Assembly: GCF_036634195.1 (NCBI RefSeq)
Contig: NZ_JAZIFY010000001.1
Span: forward strand, 2,986,501-3,050,500
Source of the DNA: Streptomyces sp. P9-A4
GTDB lineage: Bacteria > Actinomycetota > Actinomycetes > Streptomycetales > Streptomycetaceae
Direction: 5' to 3'
DNA: 64,000 nucleotides
Every line of letters starts with the position of its first letter. Position 1 is the stretch's first letter. Made by a program: the position numbers and the translations under genes. The notes below the pieces were generated by a model, which saw nothing but the letters and a program-made list of their open reading frames with translations, had not been told where the DNA came from and made no database searches. Of this stretch, positions 7,151 through 14,065 are shown piece by piece.

Positions 7151-7954
7151 CTACAGGTCGTAGACGGCCGTCACGGGGGCGTGGTCGCTCCAGCGCTCCT
7201 CGTGGGTGGCGGCCCGCTCGACGTACGCCTTGACGGCCTTGGCGGCGAGACCGGCGGTGGCCATCTGGTAGTCGATGCGCCAGCCGGAGTCATTATCGAA
7301 GGCCCGCCCGCGGTAGGACCACCAGGAGTAGGGCCCCTCCTGCTCGGGGTGGAGCTCCCGTACGACGTCGACGTAGCCCCCGTCCGCCGCGTCGAGCACC
7401 CGGCCGAGCCATTCCCGCTCCTCGGGCAGGAAGCCGGCGTTCTTCTTGTTGGCCTTCCAGTTCTTGAGGTCGGCCTCGCGGTGGGCGATGTTCCAGTCGC
7501 CGCAGACGACGACCTCGCGCCCGTCGGCGGCGGCCTTCTCGCGCAGCTCCTTGAGGTACGGCAGGAAGGCGTCCATGAACCGGTACTTCTCGTCCTGGCG
7601 CTCGGTGCCGACCTCGCCGGAGGGCAGATAGAGGCTGGCGACGGTGACGCCGGGCAGGTCGGCCTCGACGTACCGGCCGCTGCCGTCGAACTCGCTCGAC
7701 CCGAAGCCGACGCGGACCCGGTCGGGCTCGCGGCGGGTGTAGAGGGAGACACCGGCGCGGCCCTTGGCGGCGGCGGGCGCGTGGACGGTGAACCAGCCCT
7801 CGGGAGCCCGCACCTCCTCGGGCAGCTGCGCCTCCTCGGCGCGCACCTCCTGGAGGCAGACGGCATCGGCGGAGGTCCCGCCCAGCCACTCGACGAACCC
7901 CTTCTTGGCGGCGGCACGGAGCCCGTTGACATTGACGCTGGTCACAGTGTACAA
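7151..7954 (-). CDS. xthA: Exodeoxyribonuclease III, 5' end rebuilt by prophage integration
   Basis: A 267-residue AP endonuclease/exonuclease of the EEP fold. It has VNVNGLRAA at the start, the metal-binding glutamate in CLQEVRAEE, VCGDWNIAHREADLKN (catalytic Asp/Asn), WRIDYQMA and the terminal WSDHAPV. It repairs abasic and oxidised sites. The codons from the fourth (GTG 7945) onward are the original gene. The first three now come from phage DNA: TTG 7954-TAC-ACT, with AGGGG six bases upstream, also phage-derived. The original ATG-CTC-ACT-GTG start is found in the right attachment site at 13531-13520 on the minus strand. Full length and all catalytic motifs are retained, so the gene probably still works, at a possibly altered level. 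Confidence 0.92.
   Translation of the reverse strand: MYTVTSVNVNGLRAAAKKGFVEWLGGTSADAVCLQEVRAEEAQLPEEVRAPEGWFTVHAPAAAKGRAGVSLYTRREPDRVRVGFGSSEFDGSGRYVEADLPGVTVASLYLPSGEVGTERQDEKYRFMDAFLPYLKELREKAAADGREVVVCGDWNIAHREADLKNWKANKKNAGFLPEEREWLGRVLDAADGGYVDVVRELHPEQEGPYSWWSYRGRAFDNDSGWRIDYQMATAGLAAKAVKAYVERAATHEERWSDHAPVTAVYDL
7937..7949. other. attL core of the xthA prophage
   Basis: GCTGGTCACAGTG, identical to 13514-13526. It lies in codons 3-7 of xthA (minus strand CACTGTGACCAGC). Immediately to the right is the phage arm GTACAAAACAT (7949-7959), which matches the inverted copy ATGTTTTGCAC at attR in 10 of 11 positions. Confidence 0.85.
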
Positions 7955-7979
7955 AACATGCCCCTTGACGGGTGAAAGG

Positions 7980-8450
7980 TTAGGCCCAGGGGTCAGGCTC
8001 CCACACGGGGTGCACGGTGACCGTCGTACCTCCTTCCGGCTGCCGCGCGAGCACGACCCGGCGGGCGAGCTGCCGCAGAAGGCTGTTCCGTTCGACGTCG
8101 TTCATGAGCTTCCAGCCGACCGCGAGAGCGGCGACGACGGGAACATAGTCCTCCTGGTGCGGGGTCAGTACGACAACGGAGAGCCGCTCTAGGGCGGCCG
8201 TCGTGGCGGCCTGCTGCGTGCGGATCACGTCGCGGGCGGCCTCGTACTCACCGGGCCCGTACTCGTCTGGGTCGGCAGCTCGGTCCGCTCGAAGCCGTGC
8301 GAGCGCAGCTTTCTGCTTGTCCGCTTCGGCCTCCAGGCGGGCCCGCTCGCGCGCGGCGGCTGCGCGCGGGTCTGCTTTCGGTGCCCTCGGTGAGGGCACG
8401 CTGGGGGTCGCGTCGATGGCGGGGGCGGCCTTGTCCATCCTCGACCGCAT
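7980..8450 (-). pseudogene. Serine integrase (large serine recombinase), C-terminal remnant
   Basis: About 150 codons of the C-terminal region of a large serine recombinase. It has a coiled-coil segment rich in Arg/Ala/Glu (RARLEAEADKQKAALARLRA...), then LMNDVERNSLLRQLARRVVL and the end GGTTVTVHPVWEPDPWA, a tail I recognise from Streptomyces recombinases. The catalytic N-terminal resolvase domain and zinc-ribbon region are absent. The remnant ends 26 bases from the attL phage arm, the normal place for an integrase next to attP. Its 5' part is replaced by the start of the tail-like gene read on the other strand. Without the catalytic serine domain the prophage cannot excise itself. Confidence 0.8.
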
Positions 8451-9126
8451 CCGCAGCCTCGAACGCGAGGTACGCGAGCTGCGCGGACGCTCTCAGATCC
8501 GCCCGGCAATGAACCAGGTCCTCAACGGCAACGTTACCGTCGGCGAGGGCGGCGCCCTTTCGGTCATGGGCCCCGGCGGAGCCGAAACCCTCCGGGTCGG
8601 CAAGCTGTTTCCCAGCACGGGCGAGTTCGGCGCCGTGATCCGCCGAGACGACAACTCCATCGCCTTCGGGGTCTACCGGGGGAACGCCCCTACCACGCAA
8701 CCGCAGGCACTCCGCTTCCTCGACGCCGACGGGCACGAGATCTTCGCCGAGGACACCGTCGCCCACGGCCTCGCCCGCCCGTACCTTCCACTGCCGATCC
8801 CCACGGAAGAGGACGTCACCCGGTGGCCCCGCACGACGTCCACCGCGTGGACGACGATCGGCCGCTCAGCCGGAATCGTCCAACACCCCCGGCTCAAGAT
8901 CTACGCCGCCATGGCCAGCTCGGCCGGATCGTCCGGGCAGATCCGCTTTCTCGTGGGCGGCACCGTAGTCGCCACGGCCTCAGTGGGCCAGCCGCTCGTG
9001 ACCGAGGCAGCCGTGCCGTCCTACACGTACGAGGGCGAGTTCGAGTTCGAACTACAGGCCCGCATCACCGCCGGCACCGGCACCGTCTACGGCATGACCC
9101 GCTTCCTGTACGGCGTCCAGTCCTGA
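8431..9126 (+). CDS. Phage tail/baseplate-like protein of unknown function (start at a deletion junction)
   Basis: A 231-residue protein if begun at TTG 8431 (MSILDRIRSLEREVRELRG). It starts with a short coiled coil, then RSQIRPAMNQVLNGNVTVGEGG, and a beta-rich body ending TRFLYGVQS. Small proteins of this sort sit between tail genes and the lysis cassette in actinophages; I cannot name the function. The frame stays open upstream into the antisense of the integrase remnant, so the native start may be lost. ATG 8416 is an alternative. No convincing ribosome-binding site is visible. A hairpin at 9137-9171 ends the transcript. Confidence 0.6.
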   Translation: MSILDRIRSLEREVRELRGRSQIRPAMNQVLNGNVTVGEGGALSVMGPGGAETLRVGKLFPSTGEFGAVIRRDDNSIAFGVYRGNAPTTQPQALRFLDADGHEIFAEDTVAHGLARPYLPLPIPTEEDVTRWPRTTSTAWTTIGRSAGIVQHPRLKIYAAMASSAGSSGQIRFLVGGTVVATASVGQPLVTEAAVPSYTYEGEFEFELQARITAGTGTVYGMTRFLYGVQS

Positions 9127-9136
9127 CCCCTTCCCC

Positions 9137-9171
9137 AAGGGCCGCCCCGCGCACCGCGCCGGGCGGCCCTT
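9137..9171 (+). terminator. Hairpin between tail-like and amidase genes
   Basis: AAGGGCCGCCC (9137-9147) and GGGCGGCCCTT (9161-9171) form a perfect 11-bp stem with a 13-base loop, 11 bases past the tail-like stop. Confidence 0.65.
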
Positions 9172-9194
9172 CCGCATCTTCGGAGGCATCCACC

Positions 9195-10088
9195 ATGTCC
9201 ACCCCCATGAGCGCCGCGCGCTTCCTCCAGGCCCTCCGCAACGAGGGACTCACCGTCGTGACCACCCCCGGGTGGGAAACCCGCAACCGCAACCACAAGG
9301 GCCCGTGGGGGCCCGTCCACGGCGTAATGGTCCACGCGACCGTGACCGGCCCGAAGGTCGACGGCGTCCGCATCTGCCGCGACGGGTACGAGGGCCTGCC
9401 GGGCCCGCTGTGTCACGGCGTGATCCGCCGCGACGGCTCCGTACACCTCGTCGGCTACGGCCGTACCAACCACGCGGGCAGCGGAGACCCCGATGTCCTC
9501 CGGGCCGTCATCAACGAGAAGCCCCTGCCGGCCGACAACGAGGCCACGACGGACGGCAACCGGCACTTCTACGGGTTCGAGTGCGAGAACCTGAACGACG
9601 GCAAGGACCCGTGGACGCCAGCCCAGCTGGAGGCGATCGAGAAGGCCGCCGCCGCCCTGTGCCGCGTCCACGGCTGGGACGAGCGGCCCGTCATCGGACA
9701 CCTGGAGTGGCAGCCGGGCAAGTCCGACCCGCGCGGCTTCACCATGCCGGCGATGCGCGACCGCGTCGCCGACCGCCTCGGCGACAAGCCGAAGCCGGCG
9801 CCGAAGCCCACCCCCACGCCGAAGCCGTATGTCCCGCCCGTGTTCCCGGCCGGCCTCGCCCCGGGTCGCACCACACCGTCCGCCCGTGCACTTCAGCGCG
9901 TGCTCAAGGCCACCGGCTTCATGCCGAAGGCCACGCCCGAGGCCGACAACTACGGCCCGGTCACCGAGGCGTCCGTCAACCGCTTCCACGCCGCACACCC
10001 GCAGTACCGCGCGGCCGGGAAGACGTACGACCCGAACATCGGCCCGCGCGGGTGGGCGTACCTGCACCGCCTCGCGTACGGCCGCTGA
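9195..10088 (+). CDS. Phage endolysin: N-acetylmuramoyl-L-alanine amidase with C-terminal wall-binding domain
   Basis: 297 residues from ATG 9195, with GGAGG at 9182-9186. The N-terminal amidase_2/PGRP domain (about 1-195) shows the zinc-type histidine in GVMVHATVTG (His47), LCHGVIRRDGSVHLVGYG, and the second site VIGHLEWQPGKSDPRGF, with a His and an Asp in zinc-ligand position. A proline/lysine linker (PKPAPKPTPTPKP) leads to a 75-residue peptidoglycan-binding-like domain containing ALQRVLKATGF and YGPVTEASVNRFH. The enzyme cuts the glycan-peptide bond in the cell wall at lysis. There is no signal peptide, so it would depend on the holin encoded just downstream. It looks intact. Confidence 0.92.
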   Translation: MSTPMSAARFLQALRNEGLTVVTTPGWETRNRNHKGPWGPVHGVMVHATVTGPKVDGVRICRDGYEGLPGPLCHGVIRRDGSVHLVGYGRTNHAGSGDPDVLRAVINEKPLPADNEATTDGNRHFYGFECENLNDGKDPWTPAQLEAIEKAAAALCRVHGWDERPVIGHLEWQPGKSDPRGFTMPAMRDRVADRLGDKPKPAPKPTPTPKPYVPPVFPAGLAPGRTTPSARALQRVLKATGFMPKATPEADNYGPVTEASVNRFHAAHPQYRAAGKTYDPNIGPRGWAYLHRLAYGR

Positions 10089-10172
10089 TCGCGTCCGAAC
10101 CTCGAGCTTTAGTTGAACTTTGAACAAATGCTCGAGCCTCCCACCCCCCACCCCTCACAGGAGGTCCCCCGC

Positions 10173-10400
10173 ATGTCCCCCGTCACGAAGCGCACCATTC
10201 GCACCGTGCTCCAGACCACCGTGGCCCTGGCGCTCGCGCTCCCCGCGATCGTCGCCGCGTCCGGCATCCCCGCCGCCCTGCCCTGGGTGGCCGGCGCCCT
10301 CGCCATCTCGGGCGGCCTCGCCCGCGTCATGGCCCTGCCCGCCGTCGAGGCGCTCCTCGACCGTGTCGGCCTCGGCCTGGTCGACGAGTTCCGGCAGTGA
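10173..10400 (+). CDS. Holin-like small membrane protein
   Basis: 75 residues from ATG 10173 with AGGAGG at 10159-10164. Two hydrophobic segments (about 13-32, TVALALALPAIVAASGI; and 36-52, PWVAGALAISGGLARVM) are followed by a short charged tail (LVDEFRQ). Size, topology and the position after the amidase gene fit an actinophage holin, which forms membrane lesions that release the endolysin. Its stop overlaps the GTG of the next gene. Confidence 0.75.
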   Translation: MSPVTKRTIRTVLQTTVALALALPAIVAASGIPAALPWVAGALAISGGLARVMALPAVEALLDRVGLGLVDEFRQ

Positions 10401-10726
10401 CTCAGCCCTCGCCGTCCGACCCGGCCGCCGTCGCCCTTGAGCTGGAGAGGATCAGAAGGACGATCGAGGTGGGGTTCACCCGCACCGACGGGTCCCTCGC
10501 CCTCCTGGTCCAGCGGCATGACCAGACCGACCAGGCGCTCAAGGACCACGCCTCCCGTCTCGACGGCCACGACACCCGTCTCGACACCATCGAGCGCGGC
10601 GAGACCGAGCGGCAGAAGCGCAACGATGGCCGCCTCGACGCCCTCGAACGGGCCCGCTGGCCGCTACCGTCCCTCGCCGTGCTCGTCGCCCTCGCCGGGC
10701 TCATCTACCAGCTCGTCCAGAAGTAG
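10397..10726 (+). CDS. Coiled-coil protein with C-terminal membrane segment, lysis-cassette partner
   Basis: 109 residues from GTG 10397, overlapping the holin stop (GTGA). Residues 15-85 are heptad-like and charged (ALELERIRRTIEVGF, KDHASRLDGHDTRLDTIERG), followed by one membrane segment WPLPSLAVLVALAGLIYQL and QK. Proteins of this design follow the holin in many actinophages and are thought to be second holins or holin modulators. The strong hairpin at 10730-10759 ends the cassette. Confidence 0.65.
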   Translation: MTQPSPSDPAAVALELERIRRTIEVGFTRTDGSLALLVQRHDQTDQALKDHASRLDGHDTRLDTIERGETERQKRNDGRLDALERARWPLPSLAVLVALAGLIYQLVQK

Positions 10727-10729
10727 ACC

Positions 10730-10759
10730 GCGCCCCCTCCGCTCAGGCGGAGGGGGCGC
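10730..10759 (+). terminator. Terminator of the lysis cassette
   Basis: Perfect 13-bp stem GCGCCCCCTCCGC / GCGGAGGGGGCGC (10730-10742, 10747-10759) with a four-base loop, followed by ATTCGTCGTTT. Confidence 0.85.
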
Positions 10760-10793
10760 ATTCGTCGTTTCCCCGTTGTAGTCGGGGAGTAGC

Positions 10794-10816
10794 GTTCTGA
10801 GTGTCTAGGTCAGAAC
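10794..10816. promoter_or_regulatory. GTTCTGA-N9-TCAGAAC dyad upstream of the XRE regulator
   Basis: GTTCTGA (10794-10800) and TCAGAAC (10810-10816) are perfect inverted repeats spaced by nine bases, ending 14 bases before the regulator's ATG. Likely an operator, perhaps for autoregulation. A CCCCG/CGGGG pair at 10771-10787 lies just upstream. Confidence 0.55.
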
Positions 10817-10830
10817 GGACGGAGCCCAGT

Positions 10831-12054
10831 ATGCCCGAGCAGCACAGCCCCGCACTCGCCCCTGAGACATTTGCCCAGCGCGCCCGGATGGCCCGTGACA
10901 GAGCGGGCCTGCCCCGCCCCGTCGCCGGTGGCCTGGTCGGCCGCTCCGCCGAGTGGGTCAAGGGCATCGAGACCGGCGCGATCGGAATGCCCCGTCTGCC
11001 CATGCTCATCCGCCTCGCCACCGTCTACGAATGCGACATCGCCGACCTCACGGGAGACGACCGCATCGCAGCCGCCACCTACACCAAGGCCGCGCACCCC
11101 GACCTTCCAGCGATCAAGCGGGCCCTCACCACCTACCGCCTCACCCCAGGCAACACCGAGCCGGAGTCCGCAGCCGCGCTGAGCGCCCGCGTCCGGCAGG
11201 CCTGGAAGCTCTGGCACGGCACGGGCGACCACCGCTCACGCGTGGCGGCGCTCCTACCCGACCTGCTCGCCGACACCCAGCACTCTTCCCGCGTCCTCGA
11301 AGGCGCCGACCGGCGTCGGGCACTCATCACCCAGGGGCAGGCCTACCACCTTGCGCAGTTGTTCCTGTCGTTCCAGCCAGCGCCCGACCTCGTCATGCTG
11401 ACCGGCGACCGATCCATGACCGCAGCGCAGGACGCCGACAGCCCTCGCGCGATGGCCGGCGCCGCCTGGTACGTGAACCACGTCCACCGCGACGCCAACG
11501 ACGCGGCGGAGGCACGCGTTGAGCTGGCGGAGCAGGCATCCGCCCTGCTCCGCCAGGACGACGAAGAGGACCTGGCGCGCTGGGGACTCCTGCAACTGGC
11601 CGTCGCACTCAGCTACGCCAAAATCGGCCGCGAGGGCCAGGCCTGGCGATACTGGGACCGCGCGAACGACGCCGCCCGCCGCCTCGGCTCCGACTACGCC
11701 CACCCCTGGCTGATCTTCGGGCAGGGCGTCGTCGACGCCTACGCACTCACCATGCACAACGACCTGATGCAGCCCGGCAAGGCACTCGAAGTCGCCCTCG
11801 CCCTCGACGTCGGAAGCATCCCGTCCGCCACCCGCCGCTCATACCACCTGATCGAGACCGCCCGCGCTCACGGCATGAAGGACGAGGGAGTCGCAGCGGT
11901 CGCCCTCCTACAGAAAGCGCACCGCGAGTCACCCGAGACCATCCGGTTCAACATGCACACCCGCATGGTGCTGCCCGAGCTGGCCAAGACCGGCCCCCGC
12001 ATGGTCCGCGAGGACGCCCACGCGCTCGCCCTCGACCTCGGCGTCCCGGTGTGA
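10831..12054 (+). CDS. XRE-family regulator with C-terminal TPR-like region
   Basis: 407 residues from ATG 10831 (GGAG at 10821-10824); a GTG at 10801 is in frame but would place the dyad inside the gene. Residues about 10-70 form a helix-turn-helix (TFAQRARMARDRAGLPRPVA, LVGRSAEWVKGIETGAIGMP). The rest is alpha-helical with repeat-like segments (ARWGLLQLAVALSYAKIGRE, AWRYWDRANDAARRLG), as in XRE/TPR proteins that sense peptides or other ligands. It is probably the prophage control gene. Possible operators lie on both sides (10794-10816 and 12063-12106). The gene is intact despite decay of the prophage, and may now have another role. Confidence 0.8.
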   Translation: MPEQHSPALAPETFAQRARMARDRAGLPRPVAGGLVGRSAEWVKGIETGAIGMPRLPMLIRLATVYECDIADLTGDDRIAAATYTKAAHPDLPAIKRALTTYRLTPGNTEPESAAALSARVRQAWKLWHGTGDHRSRVAALLPDLLADTQHSSRVLEGADRRRALITQGQAYHLAQLFLSFQPAPDLVMLTGDRSMTAAQDADSPRAMAGAAWYVNHVHRDANDAAEARVELAEQASALLRQDDEEDLARWGLLQLAVALSYAKIGREGQAWRYWDRANDAARRLGSDYAHPWLIFGQGVVDAYALTMHNDLMQPGKALEVALALDVGSIPSATRRSYHLIETARAHGMKDEGVAAVALLQKAHRESPETIRFNMHTRMVLPELAKTGPRMVREDAHALALDLGVPV

Positions 12055-12062
12055 TCGTTTAA

Positions 12063-12106
12063 GGGGTAGGAACCGTACCCCTCAGCAAGGGGGTAGGGAC
12101 CCTACC
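12063..12106. promoter_or_regulatory. Two palindromes sharing GGTAGG between regulator and 12172 gene
   Basis: GGGGTA-N7-TACCCC at 12063-12081 and the perfect 15-base palindrome GGTAGGGACCCTACC at 12092-12106. Both contain GGTAGG, with centres about 27 bases apart. They lie between the XRE gene and the small downstream genes, as expected of operators for that regulator. Confidence 0.5.
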
Positions 12107-12171
12107 TCCCGTCAGTTCCGCGTGCGCCTACCGTCGCAGTACCAGCAGCCCAGCGACGGTGGGAGCAGCCG

Positions 12172-12618
12172 ATGCCCGAACAGTCCGAGCACACCCGAGC
12201 GGCCGAGGATCTCGTCGGGTTCCTCCAGATCGCCACGACTGTTGAGGAGCGCGCCGAGGACGCCGCCCTTGCCACCATCCGCCGGGCCCTCACGATGCAG
12301 CAGAGCCTCGACGCCCTGGAGCTCGCGCGGCTGACGGACGACCTCTTGACGCACTGCGCGAGCCTCGCTGTCGGCGTCGAGACCATCCCCGAGCACGAGC
12401 GTCCGACGCGCGGGCAGGGCGCCCTGAGGGACTGGGCCCAGCTCAAGGCCGACGGGCCCGGCAACGGGCCCCTCGGCACGTGGTCCTACACCCGGCAGCT
12501 CGCCACGGTCGCGCGCAACATGGTCACCGCGATCCGCGATCACCGCGCGGCAACGGAGGCCCGCGCCCCGTACGTCGGCCGGCGCGAGCTGCCCCCGCTC
12601 ACTCCGACCGCCCTGTGA
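12172..12618 (+). CDS. Hypothetical protein of the prophage accessory region
   Basis: 148 residues from ATG 12172, downstream of the double palindrome. Mostly alpha-helical and charged (AEDLVGFLQIATTVEERAED, LELARLTDDLLTHCASLAVG), with no signal peptide or membrane segment. It shares the opening MPEQ with the preceding XRE protein, which may be chance. No family recognised. GGGAGCAG precedes the ATG. Its stop overlaps the GTG of a 27-codon membrane peptide gene. Confidence 0.65.
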   Translation: MPEQSEHTRAAEDLVGFLQIATTVEERAEDAALATIRRALTMQQSLDALELARLTDDLLTHCASLAVGVETIPEHERPTRGQGALRDWAQLKADGPGNGPLGTWSYTRQLATVARNMVTAIRDHRAATEARAPYVGRRELPPLTPTAL

Positions 12619-12698
12619 GGGAGTGGCACCGGCAGGCGATCTACTGCGTGATCGTCCTCGGCATGCTCGCCGCGCTCTGTCTCGGCATCACCACCTGA
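12615..12698 (+). CDS. 27-residue single-span membrane peptide
   Basis: A GTG at 12615 overlaps the TGA of the previous gene (GTGA). The peptide is MREWHRQ followed by a hydrophobic span (AIYCVIVLGMLAALCLGI) and TT. Positive residues before one membrane helix suggest an inner-membrane peptide. It may be a regulator or toxin-like peptide of the element, but nothing beyond topology and coupling supports a role. Confidence 0.5.
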   Translation: MREWHRQAIYCVIVLGMLAALCLGITT

Positions 12699-12762
12699 CG
12701 CCCTCGGCACCCGCTCCCGGTCCATAGGATGGGCGGGCCGCCACGAGAGGAAATGATCACAA

Positions 12763-13170
12763 ATGCGCCCCCAGCGATTCACCGACTACGTCCTCGACCT
12801 CGCCAAGAACGCGCCCAGCGCGACCCGCGTGCAGACCCTCGCCGAGGTCGGGGACGCCCAGCGGCCGTTCGGCCTGGCCATCACGACGGCGAACGGCGAG
12901 ACCCGGTGGCAGTTCGTGGGGCAGCTCCCGGACGGGGAGAAGCACACGGGCTTCACCGATCAGCCGGTGACGGGTACTCCGGCGCCGACGCTGGGCGACC
13001 CGGCCGCCGCCGACTCCCCCGAGGCGTGGCTCGCGGCCGTCCTCGCCGGGGCCGAGTGCCCGGAGATCTCTGCCATCGGCCGGTGGTCCACCAGCTCCGA
13101 GACGGGCGCGCAGCGTGGCATCACCGTCGACTTCCACGACGGCTCGCGGATCTTCGCGCGCCAGCTCTAG
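12763..13170 (+). CDS. Hypothetical protein, prophage accessory region
   Basis: 135 residues from ATG 12763, with GAGAGGAAA about ten bases upstream and a TAGGAT -10-like element at 12726-12731. An N-terminal helical part (RFTDYVLDLAKNAPSATRVQ) is followed by a beta-rich part (PFGLAITTANGETRWQFVGQ, GITVDFHDGSRIFARQL). No cysteine clusters, signal peptide or membrane segment. The family is not recognised; genes like this occur in Streptomyces phages and conjugative elements. Confidence 0.65.
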   Translation: MRPQRFTDYVLDLAKNAPSATRVQTLAEVGDAQRPFGLAITTANGETRWQFVGQLPDGEKHTGFTDQPVTGTPAPTLGDPAAADSPEAWLAAVLAGAECPEISAIGRWSTSSETGAQRGITVDFHDGSRIFARQL

Positions 13171-13243
13171 TCCCTCCCCGGCATCGCCCGGGGAGTGCAC
13201 ATCGCACCACCGTCAGCACCACCTATCTCAGGAGGACTGCACT

Positions 13244-13396
13244 GTGAGTAAGCGATTCGACCCCGGTATGTGTGAGGGAAACTGCCCCGTCTGCGGCGCC
13301 GGCGTGGGCGCCTCGACCGGCCAACCGACCACCATGCACCAACGCGGCGGCACCGGCACCGAGACCTGCCCCGGCAGCGGCCAGCCCGCCCTGTAG
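13244..13396 (+). CDS. 50-residue cysteine-containing protein (possible small zinc-binding protein)
   Basis: GTG 13244 has a full AGGAGG eight bases upstream (13230-13235), which is strong support for a short gene. The protein has the motif CEGNCPVCGAG and a later ETCPGSG cysteine, so one zinc site is plausible. Its length and cysteine spacing suggest a small phage accessory protein. Function unknown. A strong terminator follows at 13437-13468. Confidence 0.6.
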   Translation: MSKRFDPGMCEGNCPVCGAGVGASTGQPTTMHQRGGTGTETCPGSGQPAL

Positions 13397-13436
13397 CGGC
13401 ACGGCCCCGGCCGGACCGTTTGATCCGTACGCACGG

Positions 13437-13468
13437 CGGCCCCGCTTCCCGATTGGGAGGCGGGGCCG
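13437..13468 (+). terminator. Terminator at the right end of the prophage
   Basis: CGGCCCCGCTTCCC (13437-13450), loop GATT, GGGAGGCGGGGCCG (13455-13468): a 14-bp stem with one G-T pair. Confidence 0.8.
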
Positions 13469-13513
13469 CTGCGTTTCCACAGGTCAAAGGCGGGATGTTT
13501 TGCACACGCTGTT

Positions 13514-13526
13514 GCTGGTCACAGTG
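13514..13526. other. attR core of the xthA prophage, containing the displaced xthA start
   Basis: GCTGGTCACAGTG, identical to attL. To its right on the minus strand lies the ancestral xthA beginning ATG-CTC-ACT-GTG-ACC-AGC (13531 downward), i.e. M-L-T-V-T-S, which continues at attL as V-N-V-N-G-L-R. To its left is the phage arm ATGTTTTGCAC (13495-13505). Confidence 0.85.
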
Positions 13527-13581
13527 AGCATCCCGGGAGAATACCGACACCCGATGTCCGCATACATGTACGATACATCGC

Positions 13582-14061
13582 ATGCACATCCAGTCGACGC
13601 CCTACGACCACCCCGACGCCGTCGCCCTCGACGCCGCCGTCCAGGCGGAGTACGCCGCCCGCTACGGCGACGAGGGCGATGTCACACCGCTGGCCGCCTG
13701 GATGTTCTCCCCGCCCCAGGGCCTGTACCTGCTCGCGTACGACCCCGCGGGCCGCCCCGTCGCCACCGGCGGCTGGCGCACCCAGGACAAGAACGACGAG
13801 GGCTACGACAACGGCGACGCCGAACTCAAGCGCATGTACGTCACCCCCGAGGCCCGCGGCCTCGGCCTGGCCCGCCGCGTCCTGGCCGCCCTGGAATCCG
13901 ACGCCCGCGCCGCCGGCCGCGTCCGCATGGTCCTGGAGACGGGCACGGCCCAGCCGGAGGCGATAGCCCTCTACCTCTCCAGCGGCTACGAACCCTGCGC
14001 CAAGTTCGGCCACTACCGCGACTACCCCACGAGCCGCTGCTTCGCGAAGCCGCTGGTCTGA
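13582..14061 (+). CDS. GNAT family N-acetyltransferase
   Basis: 159 residues from ATG 13582. GNAT features: QGLYLLAYDPAGRPVATGGW strands, the acetyl-CoA loop in LKRMYVTPEARGLGLARRVL, and a C-terminal ETGTAQPEAIALYLSSGYEP segment. Ends FGHYRDYPTSRCFAKPLV, with the pattern of small-molecule acetyltransferases; substrate unknown. Before prophage entry it was divergent from xthA with about 50 bp between starts, so the insertion moved its partner away but left its own promoter region (13527-13581) intact. Confidence 0.85.
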   Translation: MHIQSTPYDHPDAVALDAAVQAEYAARYGDEGDVTPLAAWMFSPPQGLYLLAYDPAGRPVATGGWRTQDKNDEGYDNGDAELKRMYVTPEARGLGLARRVLAALESDARAAGRVRMVLETGTAQPEAIALYLSSGYEPCAKFGHYRDYPTSRCFAKPLV

Positions 14062-14065
14062 GGCG

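Larger units (their letters stand above)
7937..13526. mobile_element. Degraded prophage integrated in xthA (about 5.6 kb)
   Basis: Bounded by a 13-bp direct repeat GCTGGTCACAGTG (7937-7949 and 13514-13526). It carries, in order, a serine-integrase C-terminal remnant, a tail-like protein with a damaged start, an amidase endolysin, two small membrane proteins of a lysis cassette, an XRE/TPR regulator and several small genes. No capsid, portal, terminase or replication genes remain, so a large internal deletion is inferred, probably at the integrase/tail junction near 8400-8450. Confidence 0.85.

Noticed and set aside
7943..7961. ATG at the prophage end as new xthA start
   Set aside because: This ATG is out of frame and meets a TGA after five codons; the TTG at 7954 is in frame with a ribosome-binding site.
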